This document shows positions 7,815 through 14,631 of a stretch of DNA of 17,694 nt, in pieces. This stretch comes from Bdellovibrionales bacterium (lineage in GTDB: Bacteria; Myxococcota; XYA12-FULL-58-9; SYDY01). Every line of letters starts with the position of its first letter. Positions within the stretch are counted from its first letter, which is position 1. The DNA lies in assembly GCA_005801425.1 (NCBI GenBank), contig SYDY01000074.1:1-17694 (forward strand), given 5' to 3'. A program made the position numbers and the translations under genes. The notes below the pieces were generated by a model. It was not told the DNA's origin and searched no databases. It was given only the letters and a program-made list of their open reading frames with translations.

Positions 7815-8534
7815 CTAAGAACACCCCACCCGACGTTGATGCGATTTGATCACCTGCTCCCCAACCGCATCGCGCACAAACTGCGTGGCATCATCAACGC
7901 TCAAGGCATCAAGTGATTCTATGGCAATGGGCTCACCGATGGTGACTGAAACATTGCCTCCGCGAATAAACCAATTGCCGATCATCGCATCATTGCAACC
8001 ATCGATCCCCACAGGGACAATGGGCAATCGCGCCGCGCGAGCCATATATAAAAAACCTTTTTTAAACGGCAATAACTTCATATCGCGAGAACGTGTGCCT
8101 TCTGGAAAAATCATCAGTGACCATCCAGGGGGCATCTCGGCCAAACCTTTTTCCATGGCACGCTTGGCGCCTTCGGGATCTTTTCTGTCGATCATGATCC
8201 CACCGCTGGCAAAAAAAGAACGACCCAACACTGGGATTTTTAGCAATTCTTTTTTTCCCACAATGACACACGATGCGGGCAACACCGCCGGGATCGCAAG
8301 AACATCCAGCATACTTTGATGATTGCATACGATGACGCATGGCCCATCAAAAGTGCCCTGCACATCCAAATGCACATCGACAATTTTCATCAAGGTTTGC
8401 GCCCAACGTGTACGAACAGCAAGCCATGCCCGGCGCGGATCATCCACATGCGCACGCACAAGCAGCGTCGCAGCCGAAGCCAGCGTAAACGCCCACCCTG
8501 CAACATAACGACCACTTTGAACCAGCATTGTCAT
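7815..8534 (-). CDS. plsC: 1-acyl-sn-glycerol-3-phosphate acyltransferase (PlsC family)
   Basis: A 239-residue membrane-associated acyltransferase. Family members transfer an acyl chain to lysophosphatidic acid to give phosphatidic acid at the inner membrane. The four motifs are visible: the catalytic NHQSMLD (N71, H72, D77); GGIMIDR (about 111-117); the substrate-binding FPEGTRSR (143-150); and PIVPVGIDG (171-179). A hydrophobic N-terminal stretch (about 11-27) may anchor it. Length is normal for PlsC. A possible leaderless promoter lies just upstream. The gene converges on the broken toxin gene and diverges from the M23 peptidase gene. Assignment to the family is firm; choice of plsC over a paralogous lyso-lipid acyltransferase is not fully certain. 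Confidence 0.88.
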   Translation of the reverse strand: MTMLVQSGRYVAGWAFTLASAATLLVRAHVDDPRRAWLAVRTRWAQTLMKIVDVHLDVQGTFDGPCVIVCNHQSMLDVLAIPAVLPASCVIVGKKELLKIPVLGRSFFASGGIMIDRKDPEGAKRAMEKGLAEMPPGWSLMIFPEGTRSRDMKLLPFKKGFLYMARAARLPIVPVGIDGCNDAMIGNWFIRGGNVSVTIGEPIAIESLDALSVDDATQFVRDAVGEQVIKSHQRRVGCS

Positions 8535-8570
8535 ATTTTGCTTTTATGAATGATCAGCCCCGGCATTCAA
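8535..8570 (-). promoter_or_regulatory. Probable plsC promoter, leaderless geometry
   Basis: On the minus strand TTGAAT (8570-8565), an 18-base spacer and TAAAAG (8546-8541) are followed by six bases and the ATG at 8534. There is no Shine-Dalgarno sequence. Hexamer matches are moderate (4/6 each), so this is a candidate rather than a firm call. Confidence 0.45.
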
Positions 8571-8576
8571 GGGCGA

Positions 8577-9473
8577 ATGACTCTGCTTGCGATAGAACGC
8601 GAAATAGGCTTTTACATAACCATGCACGCAATTGTCTTCATGATGCTTTTGACAGCGGCCGATCCCTCTGTCATCCGCACGCGCATCAAAGGCTCCCTCA
8701 CGCAAAGTCTCGAACGATCCGATCCGCTCAATGGCCAAATGCTTGCCATGCAAGTGGAGCGATTGGTGCGCTGGAAAGGCGATCCATGCCGAAAAATCCA
8801 TGCGGGCGACAGCATCTCCGTGGTGTACACAAGGGACGCCATGCCCGAATTGTTGGCCGTGGAATACAAAGGTCTTGAAGTGACCTTTGATGCCTACCGC
8901 CACCAAGACAGCGACGGTATGATGCGATTTTTCGACGGCACGGGTTACCGTTACGAAGCGGTGCTTAACAACAGCCCCACGGTTTATGCCCAAGTGACTG
9001 AATGGATGCAGTGCAAACAGCGAGGTCAGCGAGGACACAAAGGCATCGACCTTAAATCGGACACAGGCACCCCCGTCGTTGCGCCTTTTGCTGGCACAGT
9101 GACCCGGGTCAATTGGTCGAGACGTGTGAATGGTTTGTGTATCGAAATGGTCCATCCTGGCGGCAAGATCACCCGATTTCTGCATCTGTCTGAAGTGGCA
9201 AAAGGCATTCATCGCGGTGCGCATGTCGCAAAGGGTCAGCATATTGGTCGCGTTGGCTCAACAGGTCGCTCAAGCGCACCTCATTTGCATTACGAAATAG
9301 AAGGCAGCCATGGACGTCCGATCGATCCCATCAAGCTTCATGGCACCTCGCCCCCCACGCAACTTACGGGAACACAGCTTACAGCGTTTCAACAAGTTCT
9401 CGCCAATTACAATCGGCTCATCGACGGCGTCGCCTGCAAGGGCAGCCCATGTGTTGCGGCATCCAGGCGGTAG
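8577..9473 (+). CDS. M23-family peptidoglycan metallopeptidase
   Basis: A 298-residue exported peptidase of the LytM/M23 type, which cleaves peptide cross-links of peptidoglycan in the periplasm. Numbered from ATG 8577, the zinc site is complete: HKGID (H154, D158) and HLHYE (H238), with the catalytic histidine in FLHLS (H203). The fold is further marked by GTPVVAPFAGTV and RVGSTGRSSAPHLH. The N-terminal half (about 35-145) is a typical prodomain-like region. A hydrophobic segment at about 11-29 serves as signal peptide or anchor. The start is uncertain: 8577 has an AGGG five bases upstream, while ATG 8622 would leave a short signal peptide with no positive charge, and ATG 8550 is also in frame. 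It is 16 bases upstream of the DUF486 gene and may be co-transcribed with it. Confidence 0.88.
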   Translation: MTLLAIEREIGFYITMHAIVFMMLLTAADPSVIRTRIKGSLTQSLERSDPLNGQMLAMQVERLVRWKGDPCRKIHAGDSISVVYTRDAMPELLAVEYKGLEVTFDAYRHQDSDGMMRFFDGTGYRYEAVLNNSPTVYAQVTEWMQCKQRGQRGHKGIDLKSDTGTPVVAPFAGTVTRVNWSRRVNGLCIEMVHPGGKITRFLHLSEVAKGIHRGAHVAKGQHIGRVGSTGRSSAPHLHYEIEGSHGRPIDPIKLHGTSPPTQLTGTQLTAFQQVLANYNRLIDGVACKGSPCVAASRR

Positions 9474-9489
9474 CCATTAACCTATAAGA

Positions 9490-9825
9490 ATGTGGACCAT
9501 CCTTCTTCTCACCGCCTCCAACATTTTCATGACCTTTGCCTGGTACTGGCATCTCAAAAATCATCGTGAATCACCCCTCTGGATCGTAATCCTCGCAAGT
9601 TGGGGCATCGCGTTTTTTGAATACTGCTTGCAGGTTCCAGGCAATCGGTTGGGTGCTGCATCCGGCTATTCCACCGCCGAGCTTAAAACCATCCAGGAAG
9701 TGATCACATTAATTGTCTTCATGGTTTTTTCGGTGACGTTTCTCGGAGAATCCATCAAATGGAATCATATGCTTGGGTTTGGCCTGGTCGGATTGGGTGC
9801 GGTATTTGTGTTCAAACCATGGTGA
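9490..9825 (+). CDS. DUF486 small membrane protein
   Basis: A 111-residue protein with four predicted membrane helices (about 2-19, 29-47, 67-85, 91-109). It matches DUF486, a drug/metabolite-transporter-like family of about 110-120 residues, through NIFMTFAWYWHLK, SWGIAFFEYCLQVPGNR and LKTIQEVITLIVFMVFS. The substrate and function of the family are not established. It lies 16 bases after the M23 gene on the same strand. No Shine-Dalgarno sequence is evident before the ATG. Length and sequence look intact. Confidence 0.88.
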   Translation: MWTILLLTASNIFMTFAWYWHLKNHRESPLWIVILASWGIAFFEYCLQVPGNRLGAASGYSTAELKTIQEVITLIVFMVFSVTFLGESIKWNHMLGFGLVGLGAVFVFKPW

Positions 9826-9843
9826 ATCAGTAAATATTCTTAT

Positions 9844-9871
9844 GGATATATCAAAGTTCTTTGATATATCC
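9844..9871 (+). promoter_or_regulatory. Perfect 28-base palindrome over a probable promoter
   Basis: The arms GGATATATCAAAG (9844-9856) and CTTTGATATATCC (9859-9871) are perfect reverse complements with a TT spacer. The right arm contains TGATATATC (9862-9870), which fits an extended -10 element (TG-N-hexamer); it ends seven bases before the ATG at 9878. A bound dimeric regulator would cover the -10. No T-run follows on either strand, so a terminator for the DUF486 gene is less likely than an operator. An alternative ATG at 9842 would place the palindrome inside the coding region; it has no better start signals. Confidence 0.75.
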
Positions 9872-9877
9872 CACCCC

Positions 9878-10369
9878 ATGAGCACCATACAACGAGAAAC
9901 TTCCACCCAGACCAGAAGCAATCAAAACTATTTCACACACGCGACCCGTGCGGTCATCGAGATCCAACGTAGAATCCAGAACGACCCCATCGGCAACGAC
10001 GAACGCGTTGCAATAATTGCCCAGCTCAATGAATTATCAACATATATTTCCACGCATGAGCGTAGTTTTCCAGAAGATGCGTCTCGATATGGGGCTCTGT
10101 GCATCGCTCTTCTTCGAGAATTAACTCCGCCACCGCATGGAGAAGATGTGTACGAAGCACTTAGGCACTCCACCGACAGAACACAGGCAGCACAACCGCC
10201 GACCGCACTGGATATCCAGGATGTTCAACCCTACAGAACATCCCTTGGCCAACGCATCAAGGATGGATTGAGCAGACTTAATCCGTTTAAAAAACGCGAT
10301 CCTTCGGGAGAAGTTGCGTTCTCGAATCCTATGTTCGATCTTGCGCGACGCGATCCTGAATCGTATTGA
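9878..10369 (+). CDS. Orphan small protein 1 (helical module, basic tail, NPF motif)
   Basis: A 163-residue protein I do not recognise. The N-terminus is Ser/Thr/Gln-rich (MSTIQRETSTQTRSNQ). Residues about 17-90 look helical, ending YGALCIALLRELTPPPHG. A disordered middle (about 91-120) leads to a basic segment, GQRIKDGLSRLNPFKKRDPS, then FSNPMFDLARRDPESY. The module and the IKDGLSR segment both have counterparts in the 183-residue protein at 10804 (LRGLCASLMAALEPP and IKDRLSR), so the two look like diverged paralogues. There is no signal peptide or membrane helix. The start at 9878 is chosen because the extended -10 lies seven bases upstream; ATG 9842 is in frame and would add 12 residues. 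It is the first of four similar genes in a row. Confidence 0.7.
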   Translation: MSTIQRETSTQTRSNQNYFTHATRAVIEIQRRIQNDPIGNDERVAIIAQLNELSTYISTHERSFPEDASRYGALCIALLRELTPPPHGEDVYEALRHSTDRTQAAQPPTALDIQDVQPYRTSLGQRIKDGLSRLNPFKKRDPSGEVAFSNPMFDLARRDPESY

Positions 10370-10404
10370 TGTTTGGGACTACGTTTGGATCCTTTTGACG
10401 CACT

Positions 10405-10440
10405 TTACGGACCAGGCCGCAAACACGTATAGAAAAGACC
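10405..10440 (+). promoter_or_regulatory. Possible promoter of orphan gene 2
   Basis: TATAGA (10428-10433) ends seven bases before the ATG at 10441, with a poor -35 (TTACGG, 10405-10410) 17 bases upstream. A better -35-like TTGACG (10395-10400) is too far away, with a 27-base spacer. No Shine-Dalgarno sequence is seen. The site is included because its -10-to-ATG spacing matches the stronger cases in this window. Confidence 0.3.
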
Positions 10441-10758
10441 ATGGCCGAAGATAAAATTGAGTCCGTATCCAGACCCCGTGATCCCATCAATGACACGGTT
10501 GACTGCATCATCAAATCAAGAAACACAGGTGCATATGCCGATCCTTCTGCATGCGCAGCAGCCATCATGCAACTCGAATCATTCTCAAAAACAGATCGTG
10601 TCAAAGCGCTGATCGCATCGCTCAGAGCAGATCCTGATCCAACAAAACCACACATACGATCTGCAACGCCACCCTCCTCTCCACCTCCACAAACACCAGA
10701 AAGACCCAACACACCGCCTGTCATCAGCGTGAGATTCGCGGATGAACACCACGTGTAA
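10441..10758 (+). CDS. Orphan small protein 2 (short helical module, Pro-rich tail)
   Basis: A 105-residue protein I do not recognise. Residues about 17-70 form a short helical module, CAAAIMQLESFSKTDRVKAL then IASLRADPDP, which looks like a shortened form of the module in its neighbours at 9878 and 10804. A Pro-rich stretch follows (TPPSSPPPQTPERPNTPP), and the protein ends in VISVRFADEHHV. The end matches VQWADDVVP in the protein at 11413 (pattern V-x-[FW]-A-D-[ED]). There is no signal peptide. It is separated by 71 bases from the preceding gene and 45 from the next, so separate promoters are possible. Coding status rests on the shared module and tail motif; the gene is small. Confidence 0.6.
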   Translation: MAEDKIESVSRPRDPINDTVDCIIKSRNTGAYADPSACAAAIMQLESFSKTDRVKALIASLRADPDPTKPHIRSATPPSSPPPQTPERPNTPPVISVRFADEHHV

Positions 10759-10803
10759 AAATAGGCTGGATAAAATAAAATATTGTTATTAAGCTCACGC
10801 ACC

Positions 10804-11355
10804 ATGAGCAGTCAGCAAACACAGCGCGTCGTCGCATCTTCATCAGCAGCACAAGTCACCCATGCCGATTTCGCTTTGGCGAGACAAACCCTTGATAGCG
10901 TTCAGACACAATACGGCGTCCTGCTGTCCACCATGGGCACATTGCCCCCCGGTGACATCGCTGCTTTGTTCACGCAATTGGCAGAAATAAAACAAGTGCT
11001 CACGATCAGTTCTGAAGGAGCAGCACTTCGCGGCCTGTGTGCATCGTTGATGGCCGCACTTGAACCCCCAGCATCCCCTGTTGTATTGGCACCTCTCACA
11101 AGCAGTTTGCCGCCTGTACCACCTTTGTCGGCTTTTCGCTATGATGCTCCGCCAACGCTTCAAGTAGACGTCCTCAGTCCGCTTGCAGCATCGGTGGCAG
11201 AGCACGAAGACAGTTCGTTGCTTGAAGGCTCTCATAAAACGAAGAAGAAGTCGGTATTATCAGCCATCAAGGATCGGTTAAGTCGCAAAAAAGAAGCCAC
11301 GAAAGAGACAGACGAGTTCACAAGTCTTCTGCGATCACGTTCCGAGGACGAATAA
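10804..11355 (+). CDS. Orphan small protein 3 (helical module, Pro-rich linker, basic tail)
   Basis: A 183-residue protein I do not recognise. It begins MSSQQTQRVVASSSAAQ, like protein 1 in composition. A helical module (about 19-92) includes IAALFTQLAEIKQVL and LRGLCASLMAALEPPASP. A Pro-rich linker follows (SSLPPVPPLSAF, YDAPPTLQ), then an acidic patch (AEHEDSSLLEG) and a basic tail, KTKKKSVLSAIKDRLSRKK, ending SRSEDE. The module and the IKDRLSR segment align by eye with protein 1, supporting paralogy. ATG 10804 is preferred over a TTG at 10783, which would add seven residues. Upstream bases 10759-10803 are AT-rich with several TAAAAT/TATTAA-like hexamers, and no Shine-Dalgarno sequence precedes the ATG. 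Confidence 0.68.
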   Translation: MSSQQTQRVVASSSAAQVTHADFALARQTLDSVQTQYGVLLSTMGTLPPGDIAALFTQLAEIKQVLTISSEGAALRGLCASLMAALEPPASPVVLAPLTSSLPPVPPLSAFRYDAPPTLQVDVLSPLAASVAEHEDSSLLEGSHKTKKKSVLSAIKDRLSRKKEATKETDEFTSLLRSRSEDE

Positions 11356-11378
11356 GTCATTATACTTCATAATATCTG

Positions 11379-11412
11379 TTGATCGCGCCTTAAATTGCTC
11401 TAAAATATCCCT
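11379..11412 (+). promoter_or_regulatory. Promoter of orphan gene 4, leaderless geometry
   Basis: TTGATC (11379-11384), a 16-base spacer and TAAAAT (11401-11406) are followed by six bases and the ATG at 11413. The expected transcription start is at or next to the A of the ATG, and there is no Shine-Dalgarno sequence. The presence of its own promoter suggests that the four orphan genes are not one simple operon. Confidence 0.6.
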
Positions 11413-12060
11413 ATGGATCCAACAAAATTTAAGAGAGCCCCATCACCGTCGTCAAGTATCGACCAGCCTTCAACAGAAACAGCTGCTCAAAAAAAACCTG
11501 TGCAGCGACATGTTCAATGGGCAGATGATGTCGTTCCAGCAGACACGAAGAGTTCTGGGATCCGGCACAATGCGGCTGCCCTGCAGGAATTGAGAGTCCC
11601 TGACGATGATCCATCAAGCCCCAGTGCCGCCTCAAGATCGACTCCACCACCAGTCGATTCACGCATAGCCGTGGACAATACGTCGAGCACTTCAATCACT
11701 GGGTGGATCGCCAGCAATATTTCAAACTGCGACCTACCCAATTCAAACATTAGGACCCTTCTTCATGACTTGGGACAAGTCATGAAGAGCGACGGGAAAA
11801 AGTCCGGTGACAAAACATTTAAAATATACGAAGGTCTACAGCAGCTTCTCAACAACCCAAGCAGCATGTCTCTCGATGATCTCGTAGAATTAAAGAATTT
11901 GGCACAAAAGAAAGCAAAGCATAGCAAACATGAGCATGCTGAAATGGCCTCGAATGCTGTGAAAATTATAGATCAACTTTATGCTAAATTATCACCACAG
12001 GGATACTTCCAACAGAGCATCACCGAATCAGGCCCTACACCCAAAGGTTACGCTGACTAA
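11413..12060 (+). CDS. Orphan small protein 4 (disordered N-terminus, helical C-terminus)
   Basis: A 215-residue protein I do not recognise. The first 95 residues are Ser/Pro-rich and probably disordered. They contain KPVQRHVQWADDVVPAD, whose V-x-W-A-D-D core matches the C-terminal VRFADE of the protein at 10441. Residues about 100-195 look helical, with amphipathic runs such as IRTLLHDLGQVM, LDDLVELKNLAQKKAKHS and NAVKIIDQLYAKLSPQG, rich in Lys. The layout (disordered part plus helical module ending in a Pro) resembles the three genes before it, though homology of the module is less clear. There is no signal peptide. It converges on topA with 30 bases between stops, in which I see no terminator. 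Confidence 0.7.
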   Translation: MDPTKFKRAPSPSSSIDQPSTETAAQKKPVQRHVQWADDVVPADTKSSGIRHNAAALQELRVPDDDPSSPSAASRSTPPPVDSRIAVDNTSSTSITGWIASNISNCDLPNSNIRTLLHDLGQVMKSDGKKSGDKTFKIYEGLQQLLNNPSSMSLDDLVELKNLAQKKAKHSKHEHAEMASNAVKIIDQLYAKLSPQGYFQQSITESGPTPKGYAD

Positions 12061-12090
12061 TCCAAGTGCTTTCGCCGATCTCTCCGCTTT

Positions 12091-14499
12091 TCAATCTTCC
12101 CCACCCGACACCGCCTGGGCATCGGAATCATCAAGCTCTGGATCGCGGGCGTAATCGCATTCTTTCTTAGGACATTTGATCATCACACCATCGCGCTTGG
12201 TCACATTGCGGATCAAATAGGCATTGCCGCATGTTGGGCACGGTCCCTTCACAGGGCGGCTCCAGGACACAAACGTACAATTGGGGTAACTTGAACATCC
12301 GTAAAAAATGCGGCCTCGGCCCGAACGACGTTCGGTCACATAACCACCGCACCCTTCCGGACAATCCACACCAATGGACATGGGCCGCGTGCCTTTGCAC
12401 TCAGGATACGACTTGCACGCCATAAACTGCCCAAAACGACCACGTCGGATCACCATGGGCCCCTGGCACACAGGACATAGCATGTCGGTGGTGGGTTCTT
12501 CCAATATTTCAATCGTGCCATCGGGACGACGTTTGAAATCCTTGGTGGTACGGCACTTGGGATAACCTTTGCACGCAATAAACGAACCATTGCGGCCCCA
12601 ACGGATCACCATCTCGCTGCCGCACGTCTCGCAACTGTGCTCCGTGGGATTTTCTTCGCGCTTCACATCGCGCATATCCGTTTTGGCGCGCTCAAGTTGG
12701 GCTTTAAAGTCGCCATGGTAAAACGTATGCAGCAATTTGATCCAATCGACTTTGCCTTCTTCGACGTCATCGAGCTGCTGTTCCATGTTTGCGGTAAACG
12801 CAACATCGAGAACTTGCGGAAACGAGGCAATCAAAAGATCGGTCACCAACACACCGAGTTCTGTGGGTGAAAAACGATTTTCATCCTTGGTCACGTAGGC
12901 ACGGGTCACGATGGTGGACAAAATCGCAGCATACGTCGACGGACGTCCGATACCTTTTTCTTCAAGCTCTTTCACCAACGAGCTTTCATTGAAACGCGGC
13001 GGAGGCTGGGTAAACTTTTGCTCAGGCGATAATTTTTTACACTGTAATATTTGGCCTTCGGTAAGCTCAGGAAGTGCGCCACCTGTGGCTTCTGCACCAC
13101 GCTCTTCGGCGCCCTCTTCCGCTTCTTCGTTTTCCACAACCGCGCCGTAGGCCGCCAAAAAGCCCGGGAATTTCATGATCGAACCGGTGGCACGCAACAC
13201 ATACGACTCGGCTGCGATGTCTACCGTGGTTTGATCGTACACCGCAGGCATCATCTGGCACGCCACAAACGAGCGCCAAATCAATTCATACAAACGAAAT
13301 TGATCACCATTAAGAAACGGCTTCACCCGTGACGGCGGATAACTGAGGGACGTGGGCCGAATGGCTTCGTGGGCATCCTGGGCACTTTTCTTGGCCTTGT
13401 ACACATGGGGTTCGGCGGGAAGATAATCGGCACCATATTCGGTTTGGATATGTGCGCGAACGTCGGTCAATGCATCGTTGGAGATACGCGTCGAATCGGT
13501 ACGCATGTACGTGATAAGCGCCACGGAACCTTCTGGTCCAAGCTCAACACCTTCATACAATTGCTGCGCCACCATCATGGTACGTTTGGCGGTAAAACGC
13601 AGACGTCCTGAAGCCTCTTGCTGCAATTTGGACGTGATCAGCGGCGCCGAGGGTTTGCGACGGCGCTCACGGCGGGTCACCGTGTCCACTTTAAATGCTG
13701 CTTTTTGTAATGTGGCAACCGCAGCCTTGGACTCTGCTTCCCCCGTCGGACGATATTTTTCGCCCTGATGTTTGATCACACGCGCCACAAATTCGGGCGG
13801 CATGTCGGCGGCCATCTGTGCATCAAGGGTCCAGTACTCTTCGGTGATGAACGCTTGAATTTCGCGTTCACGCTCGACAATCAGTCGAACCGCCACCGAT
13901 TGCACGCGCCCCGCAGACAATCCGCGACGTACTTTTTCCCATAAAATCGGACTGATTTGGTAACCGACAATACGATCCAAAATACGACGTGCTTGCTGGG
14001 ACTCGTATTTAAGACGATTGAGCGGCATCGGATTTGCAATAGCCGCAGTCACCGCTTTTTTTGTAATTTCGTTAAACGTGATGCGATACGTGTTATCTTG
14101 CAATTTCTTGCCGAGTTCTTCGTAAATATGCCAGGCAATGGCTTCACCTTCACGGTCAGGATCCGGTGCCAGAAACACCTGATCAACACCCTTGGCGGCA
14201 TCTTTGATTTCTTTAAGCACCGCCGCCTTGCCGCGAATGGTTTCATAATGCGGCGTAAAATCACCTTCAAGATCCACGCTGATCTTGTTTTTGGGCAGAT
14301 CTTTCACATGGCCCACGCTCGCCTTCACGATATAGCCCGGTCCCAAATATTTTTTGATGGTCTTGGCCTTGGCGGGTGACTCGACCACCACCAGCGCCTT
14401 CCCCTTTTTAACAACCACCTCTGGATCGGCGGTTTTTTTGGGGGCCCGCGCTTTTTTAACGCTCGGCTTCTTCGCTTTGGCTGCTTTCGCCTTGGTCAT
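12091..14499 (-). CDS. topA: DNA topoisomerase I
   Basis: An 802-residue type IA topoisomerase, which relaxes negative supercoils through a 5'-phosphotyrosine intermediate. A Lys/Ala-rich tail (1-33) precedes the Toprim domain (about 35-145), with E40 in VVVESPAKA and the acidic APDPDREGEA (D113, D115, E117). The catalytic tyrosine is Y331 in ITYMRTDSTRIS. The C-terminus carries four zinc-ribbon modules with Cys pairs at 623/626-643/649, 675/678-695/701, 713/717-735/741 and 754/757-776/781. An acidic, Gly/Glu-rich insertion lies at about 456-475. All key residues are present and the length is normal for a TopA with zinc ribbons. The ATG at 14499 has a GGGAA about ten bases upstream. It is transcribed divergently from the DUF4159 operon. 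Confidence 0.97.
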   Translation of the reverse strand: MTKAKAAKAKKPSVKKARAPKKTADPEVVVKKGKALVVVESPAKAKTIKKYLGPGYIVKASVGHVKDLPKNKISVDLEGDFTPHYETIRGKAAVLKEIKDAAKGVDQVFLAPDPDREGEAIAWHIYEELGKKLQDNTYRITFNEITKKAVTAAIANPMPLNRLKYESQQARRILDRIVGYQISPILWEKVRRGLSAGRVQSVAVRLIVEREREIQAFITEEYWTLDAQMAADMPPEFVARVIKHQGEKYRPTGEAESKAAVATLQKAAFKVDTVTRRERRRKPSAPLITSKLQQEASGRLRFTAKRTMMVAQQLYEGVELGPEGSVALITYMRTDSTRISNDALTDVRAHIQTEYGADYLPAEPHVYKAKKSAQDAHEAIRPTSLSYPPSRVKPFLNGDQFRLYELIWRSFVACQMMPAVYDQTTVDIAAESYVLRATGSIMKFPGFLAAYGAVVENEEAEEGAEERGAEATGGALPELTEGQILQCKKLSPEQKFTQPPPRFNESSLVKELEEKGIGRPSTYAAILSTIVTRAYVTKDENRFSPTELGVLVTDLLIASFPQVLDVAFTANMEQQLDDVEEGKVDWIKLLHTFYHGDFKAQLERAKTDMRDVKREENPTEHSCETCGSEMVIRWGRNGSFIACKGYPKCRTTKDFKRRPDGTIEILEEPTTDMLCPVCQGPMVIRRGRFGQFMACKSYPECKGTRPMSIGVDCPEGCGGYVTERRSGRGRIFYGCSSYPNCTFVSWSRPVKGPCPTCGNAYLIRNVTKRDGVMIKCPKKECDYARDPELDDSDAQAVSGGED

Positions 14500-14631
14500 T
14501 GGATATGTTCCCGTGAAACTGTGACGCGGCTGCTTACCCTGTCAGGCTACTTTCATGCAAGGATCTGCCGTGTTATCACTTTATGGTGTGAGACGTTACG
14601 CGACACACCACCGGATTGTCCAATTGCCAAG
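14500..14631. promoter_or_regulatory. Divergent topA / DUF4159 intergenic region
   Basis: A 132-base region that should contain promoters in both directions. On the minus strand CTGACA lies at about 14544-14539 but has no good -10 17 bases on. On the plus strand CAATTG (14621-14626) lies five bases before the ATG at 14632 but is a poor -10. An in-frame GTG at 14521 would extend the downstream protein into this region by 37 residues, ahead of its signal peptide, and is not preferred. Confidence 0.35.

Noticed and set aside
8544-9242. Minus-strand open frame of 232 codons across the M23 gene
   Set aside because: It lies fully opposite a clear M23 peptidase, is rich in His and Arg, and shows no recognisable domain. 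It is an antisense shadow of plus-strand codon bias.
9844-9871. Rho-independent terminator of the DUF486 gene
   Set aside because: The stem is long but AT-rich, and neither strand has a T-run after it (CACCCC on the plus strand). It fits an operator better.
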